From Asterias rubens (taxonomy: Eukaryota > Echinodermata > Asteroidea > Forcipulatida > Asteriidae), in NCBI RefSeq assembly GCF_902459465.1, contig NC_047063.1, forward strand, positions 17,945,685 through 18,009,684: a stretch of 64,000 nucleotides of DNA, in the 5' to 3' direction. The notes under the pieces are model-generated. The model saw only the letters and a list, made by a program, of their open reading frames with translations, was not told the origin of the DNA and did no database searches. A program made the translations under genes and the position numbers. This document shows, in pieces, positions 11,801-23,800 of this stretch; the first letter of the stretch is position 1; the number at the start of each line of letters is the position of its first letter.

Positions 11801-14800
11801 AGACATAGCTGAAGATTTTAAAGATTGGTTGGCTTAAGCACGTTTGGCGCTCATGGCCATGGGGGTGTTGTCGCTTATAAGCTTCTGTGGACCCGAATAA
11901 CGCGTAGATATGGTCTGATAAATTACCTACAAGTTTTTCCCCTGCATTTCTTTTCAACAGGTTGTTCCAGAAACTTTGACGAACCGTCAGGACAACTGAC
12001 TTCCCCAAACTACCCTGGCTATTACCCGAGCAATCAAAACTGCATCTATAAGATCACTGTCGCCAACAACAAGTTGATACGACTGCAGTTTCTCGTCTTT
12101 GGAATTGAAGGAACTCCATTTTACTGTAGCTATGACAGCTTGGAAATATTTGATGGACCAGTGACAAGTAAGTATCAAGTAGGAATGCTCCCCACTTTTT
12201 ATTTTTATTTTTTTATGCAAGTCGCCAAGCTGAGTATTTTATATTTTGAGGCGGTCAGATCAGGTAGATGGGTTGGTGGAGTTGACGCATAGTGGAATTT
12301 TAATTTCCTTTACTACCACTTTTAGGACTCTGCCGCCGATTTCACAAAACTCTTCCTAACTTAAGACTAATCTTATGACTTAGGACGAGTCCCAACCCCG
12401 CACTGTAGCATGCAGACCTTAAGATTAATCCTAAGTTAGGAAGAGTTGCTCGTCCTAACTCGAGATAAGTCGAGTCCTAACTCTTTGTGAAATCGACGGC
12501 TGGTTCGGGTCCCACCAGGGGCACTATGTGGATTTGGGTTTTCGGTCCCTATTGATTGTCTGGGTTTTCCCTGGATAATTCTCTGGATAACTGGGGGTTT
12601 CCTCCCACATTTAAAATAAACTTTCTTCCTTGTCTTCTTTCCGTTGGTTTATTGGCTATAATAGTATTTAAGTTTGCTTTACTCAGAATCCTTGGCTGCA
12701 TTAGAAATATTTTTAAAATAAAGAGTGTAAAAAATATACAAAATGGTTTATAAAATAATACTATTTTGATTATGCTATGGACATTCATGTAAAGATAATA
12801 TGAGTAAATTGCACATTGTCAGCAAATCATTCGCTCAGCTTGAACTTTTGTTGAACTGTTGTGAATGTTTCAACTGGTGCCACAAATTTGACATCACACA
12901 TGGGGTATTTGTGACTCTTGTATACACTGGCATTTCACCCCTGACTCTTTAGGTGGTCTGGCCAGGAGTTGTGCTAAATCTATGAAGTTCCATTTTACAA
13001 AAAGTTTAGATTCTCGCTAGAACCACGGGATGAATCGCGTGGGATAAATCGCGTGGGTTTGTTCTAGTTACGGAGCTCTTCCTGACTGATCAATCGGGCG
13101 CGGATCTAGAAATTTTACGTACAAAAACACACACCCCAAAAAAGGGTAACTGGAGGGTTGCAACAGTTATGGGTACAACGCAAGTGAACAATAGTAATTT
13201 GTCAGGTCTGTAGCAGGATTCGGGCTATTATCGCATCTTGAAAAATAGATAGTAAAAAGAAATTCAAAATTGAAGAATACATAGTAACAAAAGAATTCAA
13301 AAACAAAAAGTTGTCAAGACTAGGAAGGGCTCCTGACCCTACTTGGATATATTTTTTGGGCCCTTTCAAAATACTTTGGTGGGGTTGACACAGAATGCCA
13401 TTAGCTAGAAAATCATTAATTAATGGTGTGTTTTAATCGTCACAGATTCTAAGCTGATTGGACGATACTGCGGTAACGATCTCCCCGATCCCGTCATGAC
13501 AACGAGTAACGTGATGTTGCTGAGATTCCTAAGCGACGAGTCCGTCAGTTTTCCTGGATTTCTCTTGGAGTATGAAGAAATTAGTAAGTGACATTGCAGA
13601 GGTGACATTCTAACCATGGTATGCATGATATGACCTCCTCCCAAAACTCTGTCCGGGTGGGAGGGGCTGAAAAGTGCTTAGACACTGGACATGCTTAGCA
13701 GTATTCTCACTTGGTGTCCGGGTGGGAGGGGCTGAAAAGTGCTTAGACACTGGACATGCTTAGCAGTATTCTCACTTGGTGTCCGGGTGGGAGGGGCTGA
13801 AAAGTGCTTAGACACTGGACATGCTTAGCAGTATTCTCACTTGGTGTCTGGATGGGAGGGGCTGAAAAGTGCTTAGACACTGGACATGCTTGGCAGTATT
13901 CTCACTTGGTGCATCCCAACATGTGCAAAAAAATAACAAATCTGTAAAAACTTGGGGCTCAATTGGTCATTGAAGTTGCAAAAAAAAAAATGAAAGAAAA
14001 AACAACCATGTTGCAAAAATTTGTATGCCTTCAGATTTCTAAGAAAGGCTTCATGCCTGAAGTCTTTCTCAGATTCAAATATTTTAGTGAGAAATAAACT
14101 CTGTATCAAAAAGTACGTCACTTCAGAGGGAGTCACTTCTCACAACATTCTATCCTATCAACAGCCCTCCGTTGTTCGTTACCAAGTAGGTTTATGTGAA
14201 TATCTATCTTTAATAGTTTCCAATCATGTCCAGTACCTTTTATCATATTTATTAGGGCGTTTAAACTTCACAAACTAAACAATAAAATACTTTTTTAAAA
14301 CTTATGTTAAAACAATAGTGGGATTGTCAATGGGCAAACTACAGCCAATCAGTTCCAGGCAACATCCAGGGGGAAAAAAAACTTTTCAATTTTCTTGGGA
14401 ATAGTGAGACTTTGTCTTGTGCTACTGCATCTCGTTTTTTACGCACAGAAGTTATGGTTGCCTCCCAAGTTGCCTGACAAAAGTTGTCCTGGTATGTTCT
14501 TATTCTATCAAAGTACAAATTCTATATAAAGTTTCTTCAGGATTTGGTGAGAGGCAGAGTACATGCCAAAATCAAGTGGCTTTTTGAAATTCAGGCAAGA
14601 GGTGTGACATTGAAACAAATTTACAAAACTCAAGACTTTCTTCTTTTGTTGTTGTAATTAATCCTATCCCTGCTCTTAGGCAATTGATATATTTTCAGCA
14701 CTTCATCACATTTTAACATATGTGGGTTATAAGTGTGGTCATAAAATTTGTTTTTGTAATTATTTGTGATTTTGTTTACTATATTCGCTGACATTGCATG

Positions 14801-17800
14801 GCTCTGCATGCCAGATTGGACTTTAAAAGGCAATTATGTTTTCTCCATAGGCTTTTTTGTGAGAGTTCATTCACTTTATAATTGTTACCAACAATTTGAA
14901 CTAGACCGGCCTGCAATTGTCGAGGCCTTTAATTATAAAAAATGCCTGCAACTGCCTAGGCGAATAAATAAATAAGGGAATCAATGTGTGGTGAAGAGGT
15001 TTTCAACTAGTGGTTTAATCCCAACGAGGCCTGGTTCTTGATAATTTTACAGAGACGAAGTCAAAGTAAATTATCAAGAACCAGGTTGGAAACCACTAGT
15101 TGAAAACCGATTCAACACACTTTGATTCTCATTCATATACCTTTTCGGTCAAAAAACATCTTTCAACACAACACCCCTCCAGCTATGAAATGGTAAGGCC
15201 CTCCGCCGCCCTCGAGTAAACAAATCCTTATAAGGGAATGATGTGGGCGTCGCGTGTTTAGCGTGTAGCACAACTGTCCCGGCCGTTGCTCTCGACCAAT
15301 AGGAATGAAGAAACTGTCTTATAATCACAGGTGCAAGCTCGCGTTTTTAGCTCACGTCATAGACAAAGGTTTTTACACACCCACGTGACGTGCTATCCGC
15401 CAATAGGAATAGCGAAACTTTCCAAGGTATTTATGAATATATATTACTTACAACTTTAACCAATGAGCAGGTTCTACCCTGTAAGGGGCAAACACCACCA
15501 AGCCAGTTTCAAACCTGCTACATTGGCTAAAGGAAATAGCAGTGAAGAAAACGGTCTTCGTTAAAGATATGAGAACCTTCTCTGACAAGAGCTGACAGTG
15601 TAGTGGACAAGCTTTTACTTTGCGCCCTTTTATGTCGATATGCCTCAGTGGTCTTCTGCACACCAAGAAAGCTTGATTTTTTCTTAAAAGGAATTCACTG
15701 GTGTGGATTTTGCAGTGGAGTCTCAGTGTTTTTGTTGATGAGTTGATTTTCAGCATGTAGCATGGTCATGTACTTAAGTGATGGGTTTGAAAATTATTTT
15801 GTTGGCTGCGCAAATACTATTCATCGGCAGCTTGTCATTCATCACAGTCATTACAAGAATAAACAACCAAATAAACCACCAAACAGTTGGTGTTTTTCTT
15901 AAGTTCTATAGAGTTTGTATTCATTCAGCTACCTTTTCATCTTCCTTGTTTGCTTCTTTGAGTTTGTGGCATTTCTGAAACTTAAAACTTAAAAAGAATC
16001 TTGGCAAAGGTACCCCTTATAAAGTCATCTGCTTAAAAAAAAACCAGTAAAATTACACACTACATAGATAAGTTCAAATATTTGGGACAGAGCCCAACTT
16101 ATAAAATTTCTGAACCATAGACTTGATGCAAACAACGAGGAGTCTTCCTTCACAAAAAGAAAATTAAAAATAGCACCCATCAATTAAATTTTAAGTCATT
16201 TAAAGGTGGGACTTCCTGGTTGTGTAACAAGAGTGGCAATGTGTGAAGACATCATACTGAAGTAACATCCCTCTTTAGGACGATCCGTCAATTAAGACGG
16301 ACTCTGTCAGTATGGGGGGATGAGTCAGAGCCACTGACATCCCTGATGATAACTTGGTTTTATTTAGTCTAGGAAGTCAACCTTGTCTGACTACTCATGT
16401 TTACTGGAAAGTACTGCTTTTAAAATGTTCTGCGAAGCAAAAATAAAGTAGGACACCAGCCACAGATGGCACACATGACATGATATTTTTGCAGGCAACC
16501 TAATTCTGATAAGCACATTGCTGATTGTGCTTAAGCAGTTCTATAAAATTGGGCCCTGATAATTGTACACAAAAAAAAACAGTTGATTGTATCTGAGCCC
16601 TCATTGATAACATAGTTCATACTAAGTTCTGTAAAAAATTACGTTTGAAGACCTCTAAAGTAAAAGTGCCTATTTTTATTGCATCAATCAACCTAAGCAT
16701 TTATGTGAGCATCCTCAAACTCCATAACATTCTTGAAATGTTGCATACAATGCATATTTCCTGTAGTTATTTTCAGTAAATTTTAAATATTTTAATTGAA
16801 GGTTATGTATGACCGAGACAGGTTTGCCACTAATAAACTTATTCACGGTGCAAACTGGCCAGATATTTAGAAGAAAAAAAACACATTATAATTTAAAGGA
16901 AAGAAATACTATCCATTGGAGTATTAAGCTTTTAAATTACGATGAAATATATAAAGAATATCTAAGGTTGTAGCGAACTTTATCTGAGATAGGCTAAAGC
17001 CAATAAGTCTTTTTTTTTTCAATATAGTATAGTATAGGACATACTCCAACAATAAAGCAACATTGAAGTGCCTCACTAAATTTCAAATTCTTGTGAGGGT
17101 TTATAAACTGCGCTATCCCTCGCTATGTTTCCATAGAAACTTTAGGTAGCCATAGAGATAGGAGGAGAAGTGGGGACTCTTCTTCGTCGTCAGAGGAGGA
17201 GGAGGATGAGGATGATGGGGAGGAGGAGGATGATGATGATAATGATGATCGTAGAAGGATGGATTATGACTCCTACTCCCTGTGTACGTTGTGTCTTATC
17301 TTCATACGACGGATGCATGCTGTCTTGTTTTCGCTTTGTTTGTATGTGGTTTTTTTAGGGGTGGTTGTGTGTGTAAAATTACCAAGCCTAAAATCAATCA
17401 ATCAGCTCTTTTGATGAATATGGTTTTGATAATTGATTACTTAAAACATTTGAATCAGAGAAACAGTTCATACATGAATCGCTTCTCAGATATTGGGGTT
17501 GGTGTCCTCTGTTTTTTTTTTTATTTTTTTAAAGTAGACACAACATTCAGCTTTTAAGCAACCTTTCACATAATTGTATGACTTTTATTGCACCTCTAAA
17601 AGTCAGCGTTGACCCTACCTTAAATGAGAAAGCAGCTATGTATGTAGGACCAAATGTTGTAACTCTGATGAGTAGAAAACATTGCCTGGATCATCTGCTA
17701 AGAAAAAAATAAGTCGGGAACCAGTTTGTAAACTTTTTATAATACTAGGTATTTTACAGATACATGTTTCTCCTCAGCAACATATTTCTGTTTTACTTTT

Positions 17801-20800
17801 ATAATTAATTAAATTTGGCCCAGAAATTTAGTTGAGCACCCTGAGGATGTTTAATAATGTAGCAAATATTTTCCACATTCTATTTATAATATTTTTCCCC
17901 ACAGATTTGTTTTCCTTCTTAATTCTTTGTATGAAAGCAGTAGGATAACTCAAGATTCCATTCTAATAACCCAATTTCCTCCCAGTCAAACCAATTCTAA
18001 CGTCACATCAAATCAAGCAGAGAGATGCAACGGTAGCACAATCAAGTTGTTGACAGTTTCTCTTTTTTTCGCAGTAGAGGAGGCTCAGCATGATATCTTA
18101 TTTTGGAGTTGTTTTAAAGAGCAGTTGTATCTTTCTTATTATTCTTGGTGGTTGAATATAAGCAGGTGTGTACAAGTATGATGCATTGGGTTGTACTGCA
18201 AGGCTACATAGATTTTTCTGTTTTCTCATCTTCTTGTTTTCCCAGTGGCCGTATTAGTCTGCAAACTTTTAGATGAATCTGTAAATATTTTACCTCAAAA
18301 GAAGACGTTATAAGAAAAAAAATTGCATTTCGTTTTCAGAAAAGAAATTTACAACTTAAACAAATTATGACTTTTCTGTATAGATTTAAGGAGGAACTTT
18401 ATTTCACTTCAGAACCACTTAACAGAGATTTCCAGTAATTTACCGGACATTCATCGCCAGTACCAGGTTAATTTATCCCTAGTAGCTTGCAAACTTTTCA
18501 TTTTATTTTGAAATTCATGTATACATTTTAAAATTATTGTAAACGCATTTTTCTTAAGCATTCTAGCTCAAAGATGAGTGCACTTATCTGGAACTATGGT
18601 CTCCACATGTGAACAAAAATAAATAATAAAAGCATCGTGCCAAAATTGTTTATTTCCAAAAATGTTGCCTGTTAGGCCTAATGACACAGGCTGTCAAAAT
18701 GGGAAAATTGGATGCTTAAAGGTTTACAGACATTGTTCCCGGACAGCATTGTGGGGCCTCCCCCACTGAGCTTAGTTACATGATCCAAGTCTGTTTCTTC
18801 TCAGTTGAGATTAGGATTCTGTGTTTCCCCACCTTCCCTTTAAAAGTTTACTATTCTATCAGTCGTACTTGCTTCCAAGTCTGGACGACCCCAGTCCAGT
18901 GCAATCTATTTGCACTCTATCCTGTCTAATTCCAATGATTAAAAGGGAAGAAATAACCACCCATCGTAAAACATTTTTTGTCAAATAATGTTTTTGGCTC
19001 CATTTGCCTTTTTGGTTTGTAGCCTTCATAATGTATTGTACAATTTTTGAGACACACTTGAGCCTTAAATGGTAATTTTATTGCCTTTTTAATGTTTGTT
19101 TTGACTGCTTTAATTCAAATTTTTTTTTTAAAAGGCGGTAAATATTCTTAAAGCTAACCTTCTTCTAGAATTACAGTAAAATTACCAAATCACATTGGTT
19201 TTCTTCTGGTAGAGATTCTTTTCATATTTCAGAACTAAACATGTTGTTTTATATTTTCAATCAGCACAGGTAAAATGCAAGTTTTCCCTTAAATTCATGA
19301 GAAATATGTAGTGTTTTTAAAACAAATTGTCATCATACAACTTTTTACTTCATAAAAAAAAATAAAAACCAGCTTGTAACTTTATAATAGCTGGTTTTTC
19401 CCTATATTTTACAATTCAGTGTTATGGTTTTGTTTCTTATCAAAGAAATTGACAGCTTGACACTCATCAAGTGCAATATCTCACTGTCCCTTTAAGAAGT
19501 AAAACCTGCAAATGTGTTTCCTTCACTCGTCTCAACACTCGTCTCGGAAGTTTAACTTTAATCCGAAACCCGCAGGGATCCTTCGAGGTATCTTTTACGT
19601 CATGACAGTACCAAACAGAATGAACCCTACTGTGATAACGAATTGTCCAAAGCACTCCTGCCTTTCCTTAACAAGGTACTAGAGTTATGTTGTCGTGTTG
19701 GTTTGTTATATACTAAAAGGAGCATGACGAGTGGAATTCGGGTTTGCAAGTAAAGTCAAAACAAAACTTCTCGTCCGAAGCTAATGTGTTTTGAAACTGG
19801 ACTGAGTCTATTGGTAAATTGGTTGTTTGTTGTTATTTTGTCTGCATTTTGTTGGTTTTTGTCGGGCAGTTTTATAAATAGCACCATAGCTGTCAATTCA
19901 ATTTGTATTTGAATTCACTGGATGTCAACCGCAGATTGACATTTGATCTCAAATCTTTACAAAAATTTGAAATTGTTTTTACAGTAATCTCCCCAGTGCC
20001 ACGATGTTTTAATGTGAAAATCTGAAAGCTGTAAAAATAAATGCTGGACATATATAAACAGAATCTATGATTCTGAGGTATTTTTTGAGGGTCTTGCAAA
20101 CTTCTCCACATTTTCGAGGTAATGTAGTTTTTGCCCAGTCTTTTGACGCCAAATTATGCCCATAGAATTTATAAATGTGATATGTATTTTCTACATGTAT
20201 TTTCTACATGTTTTGGTTGATTAATATTAAGGGGGTGGCGTGGCCGATTGGTCAAGTGCACTGGACTCCGACTCTGGTGTTTCAGCAGTGTGGGTTCGAG
20301 TCCTGGTCTTGACATTGATGTCTGTGAGCAAGACAATTAAGCATTATTGCTTTGTCCTTTGGATGGGACGTAAAGACGTATGTCCAGTGTGCAATGAAAT
20401 GAGTGTAAAAGAACTTTGATAGATTATTAGTACAAGGTGAAGGTGTCTGCCAGGCAGTGGCTGCTGCAGGATCAGCTACAGAACCTTGTAAACCATTAGA
20501 AGGGTTCATAAATTGGTCACTTAATTCAAAATATAGGCCTAACCTCTGCTTTATATCCTGTTGAAAAAGAAAAAATAGGTGATTTGATCTTTCCATATTA
20601 TGATATGTGTCTGTTATTCCATTAAGAAGACTAATTTGTTATGGCAAGTGCATCACAAAAAGGGGCCATAAACTTGTCAAGTTTTTATCCAACCCCTTCT
20701 CTCAGACTAAAAACAGGAGGTGCGCAGAGCTTTATTTTCATCCTTCTTTGGGTTTAGACCATAACCACATACTGACAAATGGGTGTGCATACCCAGATGT

Positions 20801-23800
20801 TTCCTTAAAATCTTGGGCGTAGGTTCTTAAGTTTAAGTATGCATGTGCCATCAAGTCACTTTTCGCATGTTACATCGGTGATTTGTGTCTAGCCCGGTGT
20901 GGTTACTATCCTGTCTGCTGATTGTTTATTTCTGTCTTCGGCTCAGATGACAAATATAAAGGGACTTCTGGCTCTAGGTGGCAGCAAACTTAAAACGGGC
21001 AAATCATTGTTCTTCAAAAGGCTAGTTTTCAGGAAGGTTCACATAATGTCAAATCTCTTTACTGATAGTGCAGATCAGTCATGTAAGGTTTGCGGTAAAA
21101 AGGAAGATTTGAAACTTTGCATGTTGGAGAAATAATCTTGAAGGTTTGCACTAACACCGAGTGCATAACCCCCCCCCCTTGAGTTGTGGAGGTCTTCTTT
21201 CAGACTTAACTTACACTTCTCTTTGCTAAGAATCTACCCCGTTGCAAAACAGAAAGTTGTGGTCTTGATATTATGAACAGTATCATCAGGGTAAATGAGT
21301 TTACTAACGCACAAGAATAATTGTAGAATTATGTAGAATTATGAACAGCTTTGTGTAACTGACGACATGATGAAGGTGCATATTTTTGCAACAGAGGATG
21401 CAATATCCATTCTCACATGGTTGACACACCCCCTCCTGTTGTTTTTATGGTACATTACAGTTTTCTGCAAGGTAAGACTTTGACCATGCACGGCTTGCAA
21501 TACGAATCTTGCTTGTTCTTGGTTTGTGGTTTAGCTGACGTCAATTCATACAATGTAATTTGCGCAATCACTGTCTGAAGAATGATGTTGATGGTCTGAC
21601 GAGGGTTGTTTGTGGTTTCGTTGTGGCAATGTCTTTTATGTGCTTTTGTTGGTTCAGGAAAGAGCCCTAGGTGTAGCAACTCGGACAGGAAAGTCTGTGG
21701 TAGCACAATTGAAAAGTATGATTTTAGCTGTTGTTGAGGAAAACAAACGCTGTATAATTTGCTTACTCATTGTCTGCAAAATTATTTTTTTGGGGGGCAT
21801 CTTTGAAGGTTTTGTTTTATTGCTGTGGAAACTTCTCTAATGAATTTGTGTTGTTCTGACATGGATTAGTCATCCTGGGAAGTCTGTGGTAGCACAAGGA
21901 AATGCATGATTCTAGCTGTTCTTGAGTAATAAAAAAACAACGCGGTTTTCCGAGCACAAAGTGTGATTTGAAAAATCATTGTCTGCAAAATTGTGTTTAT
22001 GGTATAAGGTTTTTTGGGTATCAATATGGAAACTTCTCCAATGAATTTGTGTTGTTCTGACATGAATTAGTCATCGAGGGAAGTATGTAGTAGCACAATG
22101 GAAATGTTGAATTGCAGGATTTTTAGCTGTTGTTGAAAAAAAGAAATTTGCACAATCAATATATGCAAAAATATATTTTAAAAGTTTTTTTTGTAGTAAC
22201 GCTATGGAAACTTCTCTAATGAATTTGTGTTGTTCTGAAGTGAGTTGGTCATCCAGGGAAGTCTGTGGTAGCACAATGGAAATGCAAGATTTTCGCTCGT
22301 CGAAGAATAGAAACAGTGGTTTATGAACGCAAAGTGTAATTTGTGCATTCATTTTCTGCAAAATGATGTTTATGGTCCAAGAGTTTTTTTTTGTGGTATT
22401 GCTATAGAGATATCTCAAATGAATTTGTGTTGTCCTGAATGGGGTTAGTCATCCAGAGAAGTCTTGTGGTAGCACAATGGAAATGAAGAAAAGAAACGGT
22501 GGCTTATGAACACAAAGAGTAATTGTACCTTTGTATGCAAAATGATGTGTACGGTATAACATTGTTTTTGAAGTTTGTTGGTCTCTCGTTATCGTTAGAG
22601 GACATATTCTAGCTTCTTCAACAGACTGTGCAAGTCGTGCGCGTGTAACAAAAACAAAATGACATGCTTTAATGGAACCTGATATTCAAGACTTTCACAT
22701 TACAACAGTTTGAATAACAGATCAAACCAAATTGTTGTGTCACCTTATCATTGCTAAACAAACATTACATAGATCTTTATCAATTTGTAAACAACCTTCA
22801 GCAAAGCAGTTACATTTTGATAAGTAACAATTCCAAAGTCTGTTTTCTCTGTTTTGTTAGTTTTTCTTTTTTTTCAGATTTCTAAACTGTAAATGTCCTT
22901 TTTTTGTGGGTGAGGTAAATGCCACCGTCATACATACAAGGACAAATTTATATGAACTCTTTCTAAAAATGTGTCGGAGAGAGGATGTGGTGTGTTGTAT
23001 TACAACGAAAAGATTACCAGGGAACATGGCCAATTTTTGAATGACGTACATGTACAAGCAGAAGGTTACACCCTAACCCTGAATCTTTGACAGGGGAAGT
23101 GGTCAAAAAGCGAAGAATTGATGCCAACAATTGTTGCTTTTTTAGAGCACCTGTTCTTCTAAATATAAATGCATGTTAGTGGGGCACGTGGGAGGAATAT
23201 TTGGTGGAGTTGTGAATTTGATGTAATAGAAAGCATGTTGGTTGGCATACTGTCGTAGTTATGAGAAAGGTAATTATTTAAAGCTAATTATTGCCTGAAA
23301 TCTAACAAAACTTGAGACATCAATCTAAACTCTCACAACAAAACTGTTTCTTAATTCTTCCAAAAACACTAACATCTACTTTTAAAGAATAATTTAAGGT
23401 TTTTTTCTTCCATAAATACCAAACATATCTTGTTTTTATTTGTATTGGATTCATGACTTCTTCATCAGATCCAGATAATGCACCAAGCAACCCGTGCCAG
23501 GTCGACAATGGCGGATGCGATCAACTATGTGAGATAAGAAATGGCAAGCCAACCTGCCGATGTCGAACAGGCTTCAAAATGAGCAAGAACAAACTGAACT
23601 GCATAGGTAAAGACAATTTTGCTTAACAACTTTGTGCTTAAATAGATGTTTAATATTCATTTTGGTCTTACCCATATACCAATGTGTGTTAGCACTGTAT
23701 TCTCGGTACTTCCACATTTATGAACAAATAAATTTATAAACTTCTTTATTAAAAAGTTGGTGTACTGAGTATCGGTTCTAACACACATCAGTGTATATTG

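Larger units (their letters stand above)
13584..17145 (+). other. Intron 4 of the CUB-EGF gene
   Basis: Holds the 65-bp minisatellite, a TTAA-MITE fragment (about 13911-14200), a large foldback (14978-15127), a GC-richer candidate regulatory patch (about 15170-15440) and a GGGCCC-MITE fragment (16405-16558). Confidence 0.65.
17284..23468 (+). other. Intron 5 of the CUB-EGF gene
   Basis: AT-rich, 6.2 kb. Contains a SINE (20231-20525) and a tandem array of about 190-bp units (21540-22565). No further EGF- or CUB-like exon was seen on the plus strand. Confidence 0.65.

Noticed and set aside
16970..17145. Extension of the acidic ORF upstream of 17146
   Set aside because: The same frame is open back to about 17096, but the AG at 17144-17145 fits the phase and upstream sequence is intron-like.
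19363..19398. Short hairpin AAAAACCAGCT..AGCTGGTTTTT as a terminator
   Set aside because: Looks like a rho-independent terminator, but this is an animal intron; an 11-bp stem here is not informative.
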